Shown here piece after piece: positions 46,890-58,929 of a DNA stretch of 64,000 nt. Both the position numbers and the translations under genes were made by a program. Within the stretch, counting starts at the first letter, position 1; each line of letters starts with the position of its first letter. A model generated the notes under the pieces. That model saw nothing but the letters and a program-made list of their open reading frames with translations, was not told where the DNA came from and searched no databases. The stretch comes from Symsagittifera roscoffensis (Eukaryota; Xenacoelomorpha; Acoela; Convolutidae): the NCBI RefSeq assembly GCF_963678635.1, contig NC_087070.1, forward strand, positions 11,690,539 through 11,754,538, given 5' to 3'.

Positions 46890-48150
46890 TTAGTTAACGA
46901 TTTATTGATTAAATGAGTGCGTCCAACCTTCCCTTAATTTCACCTGTGCTCACAAATTTTTAAATTTTCAGTCAAACCAAAATCGCTTTTTTCCAACTTC
47001 CGAAGCAAGTGACAGCATGCTTAATGTTTTTTAGAAAAAAATTTGCTTTTGACCAGCCATTATGAGTTTTTTATGATAATCATATAGAAATTGTTTATTG
47101 AGGTCAAATAATTTTCCAACTTTAACAAATTTTCCACCTGCTGAACTTTTTTGCAATACCTTGGGGACTGCTATGACTGCTATGACTCAATTTGGGATAT
47201 TGAAACGTTTTTTAAGGAAACGAAAGGCGGTTATAGTAGCAATCAAGCAGTCTTGTTCTTCCGACTTTCGAAGTCGTGTTTGTACTCGATATGGTTTCCT
47301 CTCTAGATTAGTTTTGACTTTTTTAACTAGTAGTTTTTAAACGGAACCATTATATTCTGAAAGCTCATGACTTTCCTAATTATTAATTAAAAAGATATTC
47401 CGCCTATGGTCATTTTTTTGTAAAATAGGTTTTCGAAATTAATCATACAACTCCCACACAGTTTCCCATACAAATCATACATTGAAAAAAAGTGTATAAG
47501 AACTCTATAACTAGCATTTTTTCCGTACTATGGATTTGTATGACTAGCATTTTCCTATAATGAAAAAGTATGGCCATAAATGGGAACCGTATGACTAGCA
47601 TTTTTCCGATTTAAAAAAATCTAATAACAAAAACTATTTGAGCTAATAATGTATATTTTTACACAAGCATGTCATCGCGGAATCTCAGAGCTGATAAGAA
47701 AAACCGGTGAAAATTAAGATATTTGTGTTTTCTACAGGAAATTCTTTGCGACTCAGGAGAAAGCTGAGCTTCCTAGTGTTATTGAGATAATCAAGTATTG
47801 ATTTGCCTTAAAATAATCAAATAAACCAACGAAATGTAGATGAAGACCCCGCTCGCTCCCACTGAAAGTCGAGCCAAAATCCTGGTAGACCTCCAGATTC
47901 ATCACTATATAAGGTCAGGTCACATCATATGTTCTGTAAAAACATTTTTTCATCGTGCCGAACTAAAAACTTGCCCTATTTTTCTGAATTTTACCATATG
48001 CGTTACTTCTATCTGAGATGATTTGGGCGAAATTCAGCCACTGACGTGCTCCTTGAATCACTATTATGTTTTTTTTGCAGTTTTCTGGTTTTTTGAGGTT
48101 TTTGCTGAAGTTTAGCAAAAATAGCTGTTAAGCTATTAAAATAAATTACT
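46890..48150. other. A+T-rich stretch with a minor repeat
   Basis: There is no supported gene. At 47500-47605 GTATGACTAGCATTTT and variants occur three times. Confidence 0.45.
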
Positions 48151-48490
48151 GTAAGCCTGCTCGCTCACTCGAAGTTGGTTGAAAAATTTTAAAATTTCAT
48201 ACGACTTTTCTCGACACCGGGAATGTTTTGTTAAAAATTTCTTTAAAATATTCAAAACACGACCAAAAGGGCTTTAAAATGATATACCATTCACCTCTCT
48301 CCGATGATTGTTTGTGAATTATTTCTGATTTTTCATTGAAAGTCTGTGTGAAACGTAAAAAACGATTGCAACAGTCCAAGTTTGACCAATATAGTTTTTT
48401 TCTGGATAGACAAAGTGATAGATTTCGCTCCTCATTAGCATAGAAAATATGACAAATAGTCAATTTCAACCAATTTGAAACGGTTATCAT
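48150..48490. repeat. Diverged copy of the 43.1-kb LTR region
   Basis: Words in the same order as 43125-43280 are present: GCTCGCT, TTTTCTCGAC, AACGTTTTG/ATGTTTTG, AAAGGGCTTT, ATGATATA. It is probably a solo or truncated LTR of the same family. Confidence 0.45.
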
Positions 48491-48597
48491 GAGAAATTAA
48501 AACTCCGCTTAAGCGGTTATAACCCGATTACGCGTTTACATATCGCGTGTTAATTATCTCAAATTGGTCAAAATGGCTATCCTGAAACTCCCATTGC

Positions 48598-49201
48598 CAT
48601 TACGAGGCCAAACTGTGCACTAGATAGGCGCACAATTTTGTGTCTATTTTTTTTGGATTCCAGAGACAAGTCTTAGAACATGTTCCAAAATGTAAGTGGA
48701 TTTCCGTTATAAAATTTCAGTGGATCGCGCGTACAAATACCTTTAACGCAAATTTTGTCGGCTCATTGATTTTGTTGCGGATTCCGCAACGAGCAAATAT
48801 GGGTACTTGTTCCGGATTCCGCAAATGTAAGTGGGTTCCTCATATGTAAGTGAATTCCGCAAATTTATGGGGATTCCGCTTACACTTTGCGGATTCCAGT
48901 TACAATTGCAGATTCCGCGACAACTTAAGTTTACTAAGCATACATATTATTATTTGTTGGTGGATTCCACTAACTTGTTCCAGATTCCGCACATTTTGTT
49001 GCTGATTCCACAAAGTTGCCTGTTTTTGGAGCAATTTGGAGCTATTTTGACAAAGTATTTTAGCTATTTATCCGTGGAATCCAAAACAGCAGAGAAGAGC
49101 AAAGAAAAATAGCAACTTTGTGGATTCAGGGACACATCTGATTTTTGCCTGTAGCGGAATCAGCTTACATTTCACAAATTGCACAGTTTGGCCTCATAAT
49201 G
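48598..49201. mobile_element. 604-bp TIR element of the palindrome family
   Basis: The left end is CATTACGAGGCCAAACTGTGCA. The right end is TGCACAGTTTGGCCTCATAATG, its near-perfect inverse complement. The interior is an almost continuous series of GGATTCCGCAA/GGAATCC words. It has no central minisatellite and no open frame of interest. Confidence 0.88.
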
Positions 49202-49608
49202 ACTTGAGGAAAAATTATAACAGGTGAAATAACTTTTCAAGGTTAAGCTCAGGGCAACAATAACTTTTGATTGGTATAAAAAAATTGCCTCAAAAATGGC
49301 TAGTTAAAAATTCGAACTTTGCCTGATTAAAAAAAAACCAACCCGAGCACAAATACTCCGTTACTTTCGTTACGCAAGTCGAAACAATAAGTAGTGCACG
49401 CACATGCCATTTTTTTATGAAATTTTGGATTACGTGACACCGAAATAGGCATGTGGCAAAAAACGCTACAAGAACTAAAAACTACTTCGACGTTAAAGGG
49501 CATAGTCGGAAACTCAGGGCGTTGGCTATGATATACGAGCAATCTAACTGTTTAAAAAACAGAAACACTAATGAGTTTTTATTTCATTTCTACTTTGTAC
49601 AATTTCTA

Positions 49609-49959
49609 TTAACATGGTAACAAATCATTAGGGTGATTTATGCATATAAGTTTATTACTAACACCATGGCTTATTAAATAAATTGAACCGATCACGCAAA
49701 AAAGAGGCAAGGCGACGCAAACTATAAGCATTGAGTATCGACTGCAAGTTTCTGTGACTTTTCCGAACCAAGAATCGTTTTTTGGAAAAAAATCTTTGGC
49801 AACTTCTGTTTCCAGATACCCTATGACTTGCTGAGTTTCTTCGATGTGATCGGCGATGGCGTGGAGCGTTATTAGCAGGTGGGCTGGGTAATGGTTCAGA
49901 TTTAGTTTGGTGTGCGAAGGAAGAACATCTTCGGGTTTTGGTTTACCAGACTTGGGCGC
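49609..49959 (-). CDS. Exon 6 of the six-exon gene, with membrane segment
   Basis: It follows acceptor GTTTTAG and ends at TAA (49611-49609). It encodes 116 residues: an amphipathic helix (HLLITLHAIADHIEETQQV), then the transmembrane segment, then a short tail ending NDLLPC. It was too irregularly placed to appear as a Met-initiated open frame. Confidence 0.82.
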   Translation of the reverse strand, partial: APKSGKPKPEDVLPSHTKLNLNHYPAHLLITLHAIADHIEETQQVIGYLETEVAKDFFPKNDSWFGKVTETCSRYSMLIVCVALPLFCVIGSIYLISHGVSNKLICINHPNDLLPC

Positions 49960-52900
49960 CTAAAACAAACCGGTTTGCTAGTTTTGGATGTTACTGGGTG
50001 AAATAATGATGAAAGAAACTTCATATCACACTTAAGAAAAGTTTAAATCTAAAATTCTGTAAGCCAACCTCACTGACGAGATTGATTTCGGATTGATTGA
50101 AAAAAATATATTTTAATTTGATCCAAATTAATTAGCAATGTACATTTTACGAATTGAAATGGATTTTAGAATGATTTAATTGGATTTTTCTTGAAAAATT
50201 TAAATCGATTTAAATGTCTAAAACATTGATTTACATCAATTTAGATGGATTTTCCGACTCACTTAAATCCATCTGAATCTTGCTTACATCCAGTTCAATC
50301 CCTTCTAAAAGACCCCTGAACAGACCCATTTAGGTGTCTAAAAAATTCACTTCAAATCAATTGAGATCAATCTGTTGAAAACACGACAAGAAAAATGCTA
50401 TTTAAGAAATGGAATATACGTTTTCTTAAATTTTCAAATAAAAATATACGTGACAGATATTTCAGAATTCAGGAAAGTGATCCACATAAATCAGATTTTG
50501 AGCTCAAAAATATATAATGAAATTATAGAAAATCATCTTTTTAAATCAGATTATGGGCAAAAGTTTTTGTAACAAACAAAAAGGGGGTCAAAATAAGGGA
50601 ACTTTTGAGCTCAAAAATATGCCAGGAATTTTACAAAAATTATCAAAGAAAATCAGATATTGGGCAAAACCTATGTAAGAAATTTAAAAATTAGTTCAGG
50701 TTTTGAGTTCAAAATATACAAAAAAAATAAAAGAAAGTCATCATTGTGAAACAGATTTTGGGTAAAAACCCATGTAAAATTTAAAAAAAGGTCAAAATAA
50801 ATCAAACAGAGCTCAAAAAACTGCATTAAAATTTTGAAAAATTATCAAGGTTATTAACAAAGTATATATAAAAAAATCAGATATTGGGCAGAAACTTTTG
50901 TAGCAAACCAGAAAAGTTGTCAGTATAAATCAAAGTTATGTCAGATATGAATCAGAGCTGGAACTCATGCAACTTGTGCAACTTTGTTCGTTTCCGAACA
51001 AATTTAGGGCCTATTGAAATTTTTTATAACTTAGTTAGGGTCACTAAATCTGTTCTTCTAATTTTGTCTTTTATCAATCGATCAGAATCACGGAATATGA
51101 TCAAGTTTTGAAAGTAATAGATTAAAAATTTTGTGCCGTGTAACAGAACAAACCTCTAGTCTAAATTTTAGCGACCAAACTACCATACTTGATTGGAACT
51201 GTTTACAATAAAGTAGAAAAAAAATAAAATTTGAAAATTGATTTAAATTGATTTAAAATCGATTTGTGTCAATTTTGTTATCTAAGTTTTAAATCAATTT
51301 GAATTGATATGAAATCGATTGGGATGGAATGTTTTTAGCTTAGATTTAAGATCGATTTAAATCGACCTAAAATGATCCAAATCGATCTAAATTTCCAATT
51401 TTGTCAGTGCGGGAAGCAAAATTGCATGAAATGCACAAATAAATACTCATGTTGTAACATTACAGGAAGTTTTTGTCAAATTTCAAATTCAACTTAAAGT
51501 TTTCCCCCCTAATTTGTTTGTGAGATGATATGAAAATTTACTTTGATTTTTCGACACAAAAAAATCGAATTTTGAATTAAATATACCTTAGCTGCCGACT
51601 GTTTCTTTCTGCCATTTCCAGTTTTATTCAGTTCAACTGCCCCCAGAATTCGAGTCTCGGCTTGTCCCTTCACTCTGTCGTCGCGCCTTTTTTGAACTCT
51701 GCAAATATTCCTTCTCAAGGAAGTCGTGAGTGTGAAATGTTCTTCGATTTGAGCATCGGTAATTTCCCTTTTATTTGTTACGTCATTCTTGTCTTCGAAA
51801 TCTTTTTTGAGTTCGTTTTCACACTCCGAATCTTGACTGCGTTTTCTGGATGGATCGAATTGTTGCTCGCTCTGGCTTACTTTTCTCAAAAACTGGACCT
51901 AATGAAAGATAAAGCGAATGCAGATGAGAACTGCTACTAATTTTAGTTATGAAATTCGACCCCCTTTTAACCTAAAAGGTACCTCTTTTGGTAGTATTTT
52001 GCGCGCGCTAAAATATTTTCCAACAACAAAACTTTGACCTATTTAATCAAAAACTACCTGCGTCGCGAAGAGTTTTTGTGCAAAATAGGGTCTTATTTTG
52101 TTCTTGGAGAGATCCTAAAGTCATTTTGGTCAATCTAAAAAAAGGCCGACATTTTATTTGAAAATTAAAACCTTTGAAGAAACCCGCCCCTGGCTTAAAG
52201 AACAATATGGTTACACCAATTTTTTTATGGCAAGAGAGGACTTAAGCTCGCTAGACCACTTCAATGATATTTTTGTGTCATTTTTGTAAATATTAGAAGT
52301 CTTCATCGAATAGCCAAAAATTCTGGCAAAAACTGATGGCGAGCAATTTATTTCAGACACCAATATTACCAATGTGTCAAAACATACCAAGATCAATTTT
52401 TTATTGAAAAAACAGTATTTAGACTTTTATTTAGAAGCAATTGATACAAACTTAACTGATCAAATTAATCTAATTTATTATTTATACTAAATAACAATTA
52501 CTAAGTTCTTAAAACTTTCAAGAACGTACCTCCAATTGAGTCTGGAATAGTTTCATGTTGTCCAGCACCTGGTGCACTTTCTCTGCGGCTGAAGTGTGGA
52601 TCTGATGTGTCTGGTGTCTGCCCAGCACGTGACTAGACTCAGCATAGTGCACCACAGATTGAAAACTGAAGAAATCTTCCGCCATTTCTTGCACTGATTC
52701 CTACAAAAAAATGTTTGCTCTTAAAATCCCCTAATTTTTATCTAAATGTTTTCGCAAATCCCTTAATTTTCCCTAATTTTTATGCAAAATTTTTCGCAAA
52801 TCCCTTAATTTTTTGCAAATCCATTAACTTTTTGAAAATCCTTTAATTTTTTGCAAATTAATCCCGTTATTATTTTAGTAGTTTTTCAAAATAAATAGTT

Positions 52901-54664
52901 TTTGTTCCTTCGATAATTTTGTTTGCAAAACTGAAATCATACTCAATTTTTTTATCTAATGTTCAATGCAATATTGGTTAAAAAAAATCATCTAACCAAA
53001 TTTTTCTGCGATATGGATTCCAAATGTTCGGACTTGAAATCCATTTCCGATTGCGGAAAGAAATGACGCGACGCATAAGTGTCTACGTGCTCGATGAATT
53101 TGGATATTTTCCACACAATTATCTTGCTGGAAATGTCTTTCTGAATGAAGGCTCGTTTCTTGGCTTCCAAATTGAATTTTGTCTTGAGAAGGTTCCAATT
53201 TGTCGATATTTCTAAGCAAAAAAAAGGTTTGCAATTGATGATTGGACTTAATTTTAGGAAACAATCCTACAATTCTTTAACTATCCAAACTTCTGATTAT
53301 TTTAATTAATTTCTATCTTGATATACTGCATATAAGGCAGATTTGAAATATTTTATAGAGGGAAGATTTTCAAAAAAAAATTGACCTTTTTTAAGCCAAA
53401 TTGATTTTCCGAGATCCTATTTAAAAGACCCTATTTTGGCCAAATTTTGTGCGCCGCAAGCAAATTGTTGAAAAACAAAACAGGCCTAAAAGGCGTTTTT
53501 AGGCACTTTTGGGACATTTTTGACCAAAAAAAAAATTGCGTTTTTTTGGCATGCGCTCCTTCCTCAAAATTAGTATACATTGGCGCCGAAGATGTTTTTT
53601 AAAGAAATTTATGGGTAGGCCAGCCAAAATGGAGGTCTAAAAACATAAAAACAGTACCTTTGGGTAATCAGGAGGTCAGTTCCCTGAGGGGCGGCGGGGG
53701 GCGTCCGTCCTCATCCCTAAGTCTGCTACTGTTTATGTTTTTGCTTTATTTTTTGCCTAAAGAATTGTGGAAAGAAATCTTAACTACAAAAATTATATGC
53801 AAATGTTTTCTTACTGATAATTTTTGCTTTAACTTCTTTGAAAGTGTCCCCCGCAAGCTCGATTTCGTTGCCATCATCATCATTTATTCGACTGCTCTCC
53901 ATGAATTCCTCTAACTTCACGACTTCAGCGTGAAATATCTCGTCATATCTTTCCTTCCGTTCATACTTTTCCCTGAGTTGTTCAGACCTGACTGCATTTT
54001 CGTCCACAACTTTGAGAAACTGAAGAGTCCGTTTCAAGGTCAAAGCTGCTGGCTGACTGGAGTAGATGAGCGAGTCCAGTGACCTTTCGTGGTCCTCGAT
54101 TGATCCCAAACAGTAGGGGTCCCACTCGAGGTCATCGTGTTGGTTCACACTGTTCTGGGACGCTCCTGGAAACATAAACTCTTTTTCAGAATCTAGATTT
54201 TTGGAAATTGTTGGATCTAGCGGAGTTGAGGAAGTATTTTAGGTAACTGGATTCCTGTTTCAAGCCCATATTTAAACGCGCTTAGAAAAAAGTCATGTTA
54301 CGGGTTCTGCGACAAATCGGTTTTCAGCCTCTTGCGGAATCCGCTCAAAACTCACAAAATACACAATTCGGGCTCGTAATGAAATTTTATGAGCTGAGAT
54401 ATTGCAAACAAGCTTCTTATTGTCTCTGATCTTTGCATAGTTAATTTTTAATAAATCCTTGAAATGAAAATTTTGAGAAAAAAAAACGATCGAGAAATCA
54501 TATTTTCGATTTCTCCAAGAAAGGGCATGATACAATTTCTCATATGTATACTATTGTAGACATTTTGAATTGGTTGTGAAATAGTTTTGAAATAATTTTA
54601 AAATAGTTTTGAATAAACAATTACCTTTCTTTTTTGAGCTTCCTTTACCGGATATTTTTTCCAT
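49609..54664 (-). CDS. Six-exon gene: helical protein with a C-terminal membrane anchor
   Basis: I assembled this from splice sites and phase. Coding exons (minus strand) are 54664-54625, 54216-53815, 53211-52997, 52700-52530, 51898-51587 and 49959-49609. Donors are GTAATT, GTAAGA, GTTAGA, GTACGT and GTATAT; every acceptor ends in AG, and phases agree at all five junctions. The product is about 496 residues, or 479 if exon 2 uses the in-frame acceptor at 54165. Exons 2-4 are charged, long-helix-forming sequence, exon 5 is strongly charged, and exon 6 has one hydrophobic segment (YSMLIVCVALPLFCVIGSIY, about 455-474) with a tail of about 22 residues. This suggests a tail-anchored membrane protein with a cytoplasmic coiled-coil or spectrin-like region. 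A KASH-type anchor was considered, but the C-terminus lacks the Pro-rich ending. Family not recognised. Confidence 0.8.
50085..51400. repeat. Intronic minisatellite flanked by ATCGATTTAAA clusters
   Basis: Inside intron 5, about 50478-50935 holds four degenerate units of roughly 100-120 bp with TTTTGAGCTCAAAAATAT and CAGATATTGGGCAAAA. Clusters of AAATCGATTTAAATCGATTT-like words lie on both sides (50085-50300 and 51235-51395). Confidence 0.6.
51587..51898 (-). CDS. Exon 5 of the six-exon gene
   Basis: 312 bp, 104 codons, between TCATTAG and GTATAT. Very charged, with basic clusters (DPSRKRSQ, VQKRRDDRVKG, GNGRKKQSAAK) that could serve as nuclear-localisation or membrane-surface sequence. Confidence 0.82.
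52530..52700 (-). CDS. Exon 4 of the six-exon gene
   Basis: 171 bp, exactly 57 codons, between TTTTGTAG and GTACGT. It is His-rich and helical (VVHYAESSHVLGRHQTHQIH). Confidence 0.82.
52736..52862. repeat. Intronic AAATCCCTTAATTTTTTGC tandem repeat
   Basis: Five to six imperfect copies of a 19-25 bp unit lie in intron 3, just upstream of exon 4. Confidence 0.75.
52997..53211 (-). CDS. Exon 3 of the six-exon gene
   Basis: 215 bp between TTGCTTAG and GTTAGA. It encodes a basic-then-aromatic helical segment (LEAKKRAFIQKD, VWKISKFIEHVDTYASRHFF). Phases fit both neighbours. Confidence 0.75.
53400..53660. repeat. Dispersed repeat, pair with 62385-62580
   Basis: Shared, in the same order: AGACCCxxTTTTGxCCAAA, TGACCAAAA, GCGTTTTTTTGGC, AAATTAGTATAxATTGGCGCC and CAAAATGG. 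It lies in intron 2. There is no open frame. Confidence 0.7.
53815..54216 (-). CDS. Exon 2 of the six-exon gene
   Basis: The acceptor is CGCTAG at 54217; an alternative in-frame acceptor TTTCCAG gives a start at 54165 and drops 17 residues. It encodes DDLEWDPYC and then charged helices (EQLREKYERKERYDE). It ends in phase 1 before GTAAGA. Confidence 0.75.
54294..54381. mobile_element. Short relic of the palindrome-family TIR element
   Basis: About 88 bp: the right end ACACAATTCGGGCTCGTAATG is good, while the left end CATGTTACGGGTTCTGCG is poor. The centre has TTGCGGAATCCGC. It lies in intron 1. Confidence 0.5.
54625..54664 (-). CDS. Exon 1 of the six-exon gene
   Basis: It starts at ATG (MEKISGKGSSKKK) and ends one base into a codon before donor GTAATT. 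The leftover G pairs in phase with either exon-2 acceptor. The longer open frame in another phase here (54598-54792) does not join exon 2 in frame. Confidence 0.65.
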
Positions 54665-57600
54665 GATGCAGACAAGTTCTTGTTTTTGATTGATGATTCA
54701 AAAGATTTTATTTTCAGACAACGAAAAACTACGAATTGAACGCTAGCGAATGGTACAAATGCTTTTGTTTTCTTTTGCACTATAGAAATCATTGGCCGAC
54801 TTTGTATACTCGGTCAGTCTTTAATAAGTTATAATATAAGTACACTACGAGAGTTCGTTTTTGAATAGCAAAAAACAGTTTGCAAAACTATACTCACCAA
54901 AACGAAACATCGAAAAATCGACAAGTTTTATAGTTACAGCTCAGTTTTAAAACTGTCAGCTTTCGAGTTTTTACTGTTACAGAAACTGTTTGTTGATGCT
55001 CAAATGGTTTGCTAGCTTTAAAGGGTGAACACCCCTCTAAAGTTTGTCTGAACGGTTAAGATGAAAACAACAGCATTTTGAGTTTACCAAAGTACATTAA
55101 AAACACCCCTCTCGATTAGATTAGATCTTCAAAACTTCTTGGTATCAGCTGATTTTTTAAAATCTAATCAAACTGAAAACGCTGTTGTTTTAATCTTAAT
55201 CATCTAGATTCATTTAGCACAACACGTTAATATCGTCTTGAAAAAAATCAATTAAAACTTTCGACTTTCGGAAGATTAGATATAAAATCGATTACAGATA
55301 ATATCATTTTTCGTTTGTACGACTTCCGTCTCAAAATAAAAAATACATTTACATTATTTTTTCATTATAAGAAATTTTTCTTACCAGAAATTTCCAGCAT
55401 TTTGTTTAGGCACCAAAAATCCACGTCATAACTTCCATAAGATAATAGCATATTTAACAGCAGTTTCTGCACACACTACAAAAAAAAACATATAACACAA
55501 AAGACGTATCTGTGTTTAAAAACTACAAAAACTGAGGATAAAAGATTTGTGGAATGAAAATATAACAAAGGAAAAGGAAATGGTGAATAGTAGCTGTGCT
55601 GAATGAAACCTCAAACAGCGCTGCTCGATTGTGCAAATATTTGAACAGTGAAGCTCCTGCAAAAGGATGTCAAATAATGGTGTTAAAATGTTGCGTCTTC
55701 AAATTAGCTGATATAGTCTATACATATCTTTGTATTTACAAAGATAACAATTCTACGTTTGCACAGTAATTTAGGAGCTCTTTCTGAAAAAATCGCAGAA
55801 AAAAACGTTTCAGAACAAAAAGTTTCTTCATATACAGGAACAGAAGTTATCGGTAGATGCGCCGATCGCAGTAATTAAAACGTATTATGGAACAGAATAT
55901 AATATGAAACCCTGAATGTTCTGACTTCCCTGTAAAGTATCTGATGCGGCTTTTGCCAAAAAAAAACAATTAAAAATCAAAGAAAATCGCAATTTTTTTA
56001 AAAAAAAAACTTTGTCGCCTCCTTCTTCCCCTGTTTAACTTCAAGTAGAAAGTGATTCAGTTGTCAATTAGTGACGACTAATTTAGCCTATTTAGCTTGT
56101 CCGATTCCAATTTGTAATAACCCTTCAGACGAATCAGCTCGTCACCTGTGCCTCTTTTATGGAAACATAGCACGGGCTATCAAACTCCGTTGTCAAACTG
56201 TCAATTTTGAAACCGCTATAAGAACACTACAGGTAAAAGAAAAACGATCCTAGGTGAAATATTTTTTTCAAATTTAAGCTCAAGACAACAATTCCTTTTG
56301 AATGATACAAAAACTTCCGTCAAAATTGGCTAGATAAAAATTCGAAACTTGTCTGAAGAAAAAAACCCACCCCGAGCACAAATATTTTGTTACTACCACT
56401 ACGAATGTCGGAATAATTACAGAGACCGTGTTTTTTGACATTGCGTTTTCTTTTCGAATCTTTTTAAAGAGGGTGCAATATGTTACTACTCTCAATTGCT
56501 TAGCATTTTTTTTGCTTCTGCAGAGGCAAAGATTGCAAAAATTTCGCGCCAAGATTCTCATTAGATTTTCGTTCGGAACTTTTTATATCGGAAAATTTAG
56601 GAAAATGTAAGAATGTCTTCAGGAAGATGTCTTCAGCTTAGTTTGGTATTTTTGATTTTTTATAGCAAAGATCTCTTAAAAGTTTCGTACTTTTCTTGGC
56701 TTCTTGCTTTATAAACTTAACTTTTTAATTAATTTCAATGCAAACAGATTTCTATATAATTGAAGGTCGTACGGTGTGTGTCTAAAGTTTTAGTTTTCTA
56801 CGTTGTTCTTTTTTCAGAGTGTACTTCTTGCAAGAACATTTTAATACTCTTCAAAGAACTGCCTTTCCATCACGCACGTGGAAAATTTACTGAAATAGTA
56901 AAATACGTAATACATCAGAAATTACACTTTTTAGGTTTTCTTCAAATTTCAGTTTCATAAAAAATAACTAGCAGTAAAGTTATGTCCTCAGAATGATTTA
57001 TTTCAGCAATCTTTGATGTGGTTTTCGGTTAAGTACGTGCGAGAAATTTGCAGAAACTAGAAGAAAGACCAATCAAACTCGATGTTTCCGAAGGATTTTG
57101 TTGTGATAAACATTTTTGAAGCAAAAACTTCACCGAACAACTTTTCTTGGGTTGTTCATCATTTATCTGTATTTAAAGAGCAAACTTATTCACCCACAGT
57201 CTTTCAGCTTTGAGCACAGCAATTTGCTATTGGAAATGAGTTTCCTCATTTCCAATAGGAGTTTCGAATTATCGTGGAAAACTTTTATTCTTAAATCAAA
57301 ACTAGCAAGTCTCAAAAAAATTCAAAGCAAACGCAAATCAATTAAACTGCTTTAACCATAAAAAAACGTTAACATTTTGTAAAATAAAGTTTAAATTAAA
57401 AAAGTTAAACAAAAGAAAGAAATTAGAAAAAAATAGAATTTTAGTGTTAAGCAAAAAAAAAACAAATTTTTACAGATATGCAGAGCAGAACAATTTACTA
57501 CTTGCAATTCCATGCAAGTAAGTGGGCTCAAATTTAACAAAAAGGGCGGTCAAAAAAGCAAAAACAAATGTCGAAAATCGCAAAAAAAAAATTGCGAAAA

Positions 57601-57760
57601 TTCGTTGAATAGGACAAGCAAAGGTTAAACAAGCATTGAAACAAAGAGTTACGTGGTAGTCACTCAACCTCAACACTTGAAGAGACATCTGCTAAACCAA
57701 AAGAGAATGGTTTTATTAAAATATCGTGAATCACGAAAAAATTTGAATTTCCTCAAAACA
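54665..57760. other. Upstream flank and non-coding stretch
   Basis: It includes the 5' region of the six-exon gene. No other exon, RNA gene or repeat family is supported. Confidence 0.4.
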
Positions 57761-57761
57761 A

Positions 57762-57782
57762 ACACACACACACACACACACA
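57762..57782. repeat. (AC)n microsatellite
   Basis: About ten uninterrupted AC units. Confidence 0.95.
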
Positions 57783-58929
57783 AACACTAAAAAATTTATT
57801 TGCTCATACAGGGCGTTAAGAAGCCACAAAGCCGATATATTTTAGCCAAAACTTTTCAAAGCCGATTAAAACAGAAAAACAATTACTGATCAAATTGAAG
57901 ATGAAAAAACTACAACCATCATAAGACAATTTTCAAAAATAACGGGTTTTTGAGTTGTTGACAAGTGAAGCAAAGAACAAAAGCACAGAAGAAAGATTGC
58001 AAGTGTAATCACAAATTATATGCGAAGAGAAGTTTAATCGACTTTGAAAACAGAAAACTTATTTTCTCAACTATTTTGTATGAATGAGTTGTGCTTGCTT
58101 TTTGCCCGTAGTTCTTTTCATTAATATAATCTAGTAAATCTTTATGTTTTATTAGGAAACTGTGTTAACAGAAAACTTGTTTGTTATTTCTAATCTAATG
58201 TTCTATGAGATTGCTTCAGATTTTTAGAGATCTAGTATCTACATAGAGATCTAATTTTGACATAGGGGAGCCAGCAAAAAATAAAAGCTGATAACAGCTG
58301 AAAATATTGCTTTGGAAGGATTTAGGAGAAAAACATCCCCATTGACAGCTCCAATGTAATCCTGGCCGCGGGGAAAAGAAAAAAGTCTCCAATCGATCTT
58401 CTCGTTTGCAAACATTACACGCAATTTTGGTAGGTCAAACATGGCCGAAAGAAAAACTATTTTGGTCGAGAAAATCAAATTTTAGGTCGAGCACTGTCAA
58501 AATATAGGTCGAACCCAACCTGAAATGTTTCAACTTAATTTTTGGTATGGAAACTGAGAAAAAACGGCTCAAAAAATCTCCGTCAGAAAAGTGCAATCAC
58601 CAACAATCATTTGAAGAGATTTGCATGCCGCAAAATTAAACTTTAGGAGAAACACGTTTTAATTTTCGAGATCTAAGAGTTCCTGCGGCAAAAAAAATAT
58701 ACAAAAGTTTTCTCAAATACAAGTTTTCAGATCAACAGTTTCAGTCCAGACTTGTTAACAAAATGAAAGCAAATTGGATGACTCATTTTGTAAAAATTAG
58801 TGTTCGATGCAAAAGTTTGGCGTTTTGCTGATTCTTATCGTTTATTTTCAGTTTCATAATCATGGGAAAAAATCTACTGAAGAGCGTACAGTAAAAATTT
58901 AGTCAATTAATTCACAATAACTGATAATC

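Noticed and set aside
49840..49959. KASH-domain protein identity for the six-exon gene
   Set aside because: The C-terminal membrane segment and short tail fit, but the tail ends NDLLPC without the Pro-rich terminal motif and no other KASH feature is visible.
54598..54792. 64-codon minus-strand open frame as the first exon of the six-exon gene
   Set aside because: Its frame ends in a phase that does not continue into exon 2. The overlapping ATG at 54664 in another frame does.
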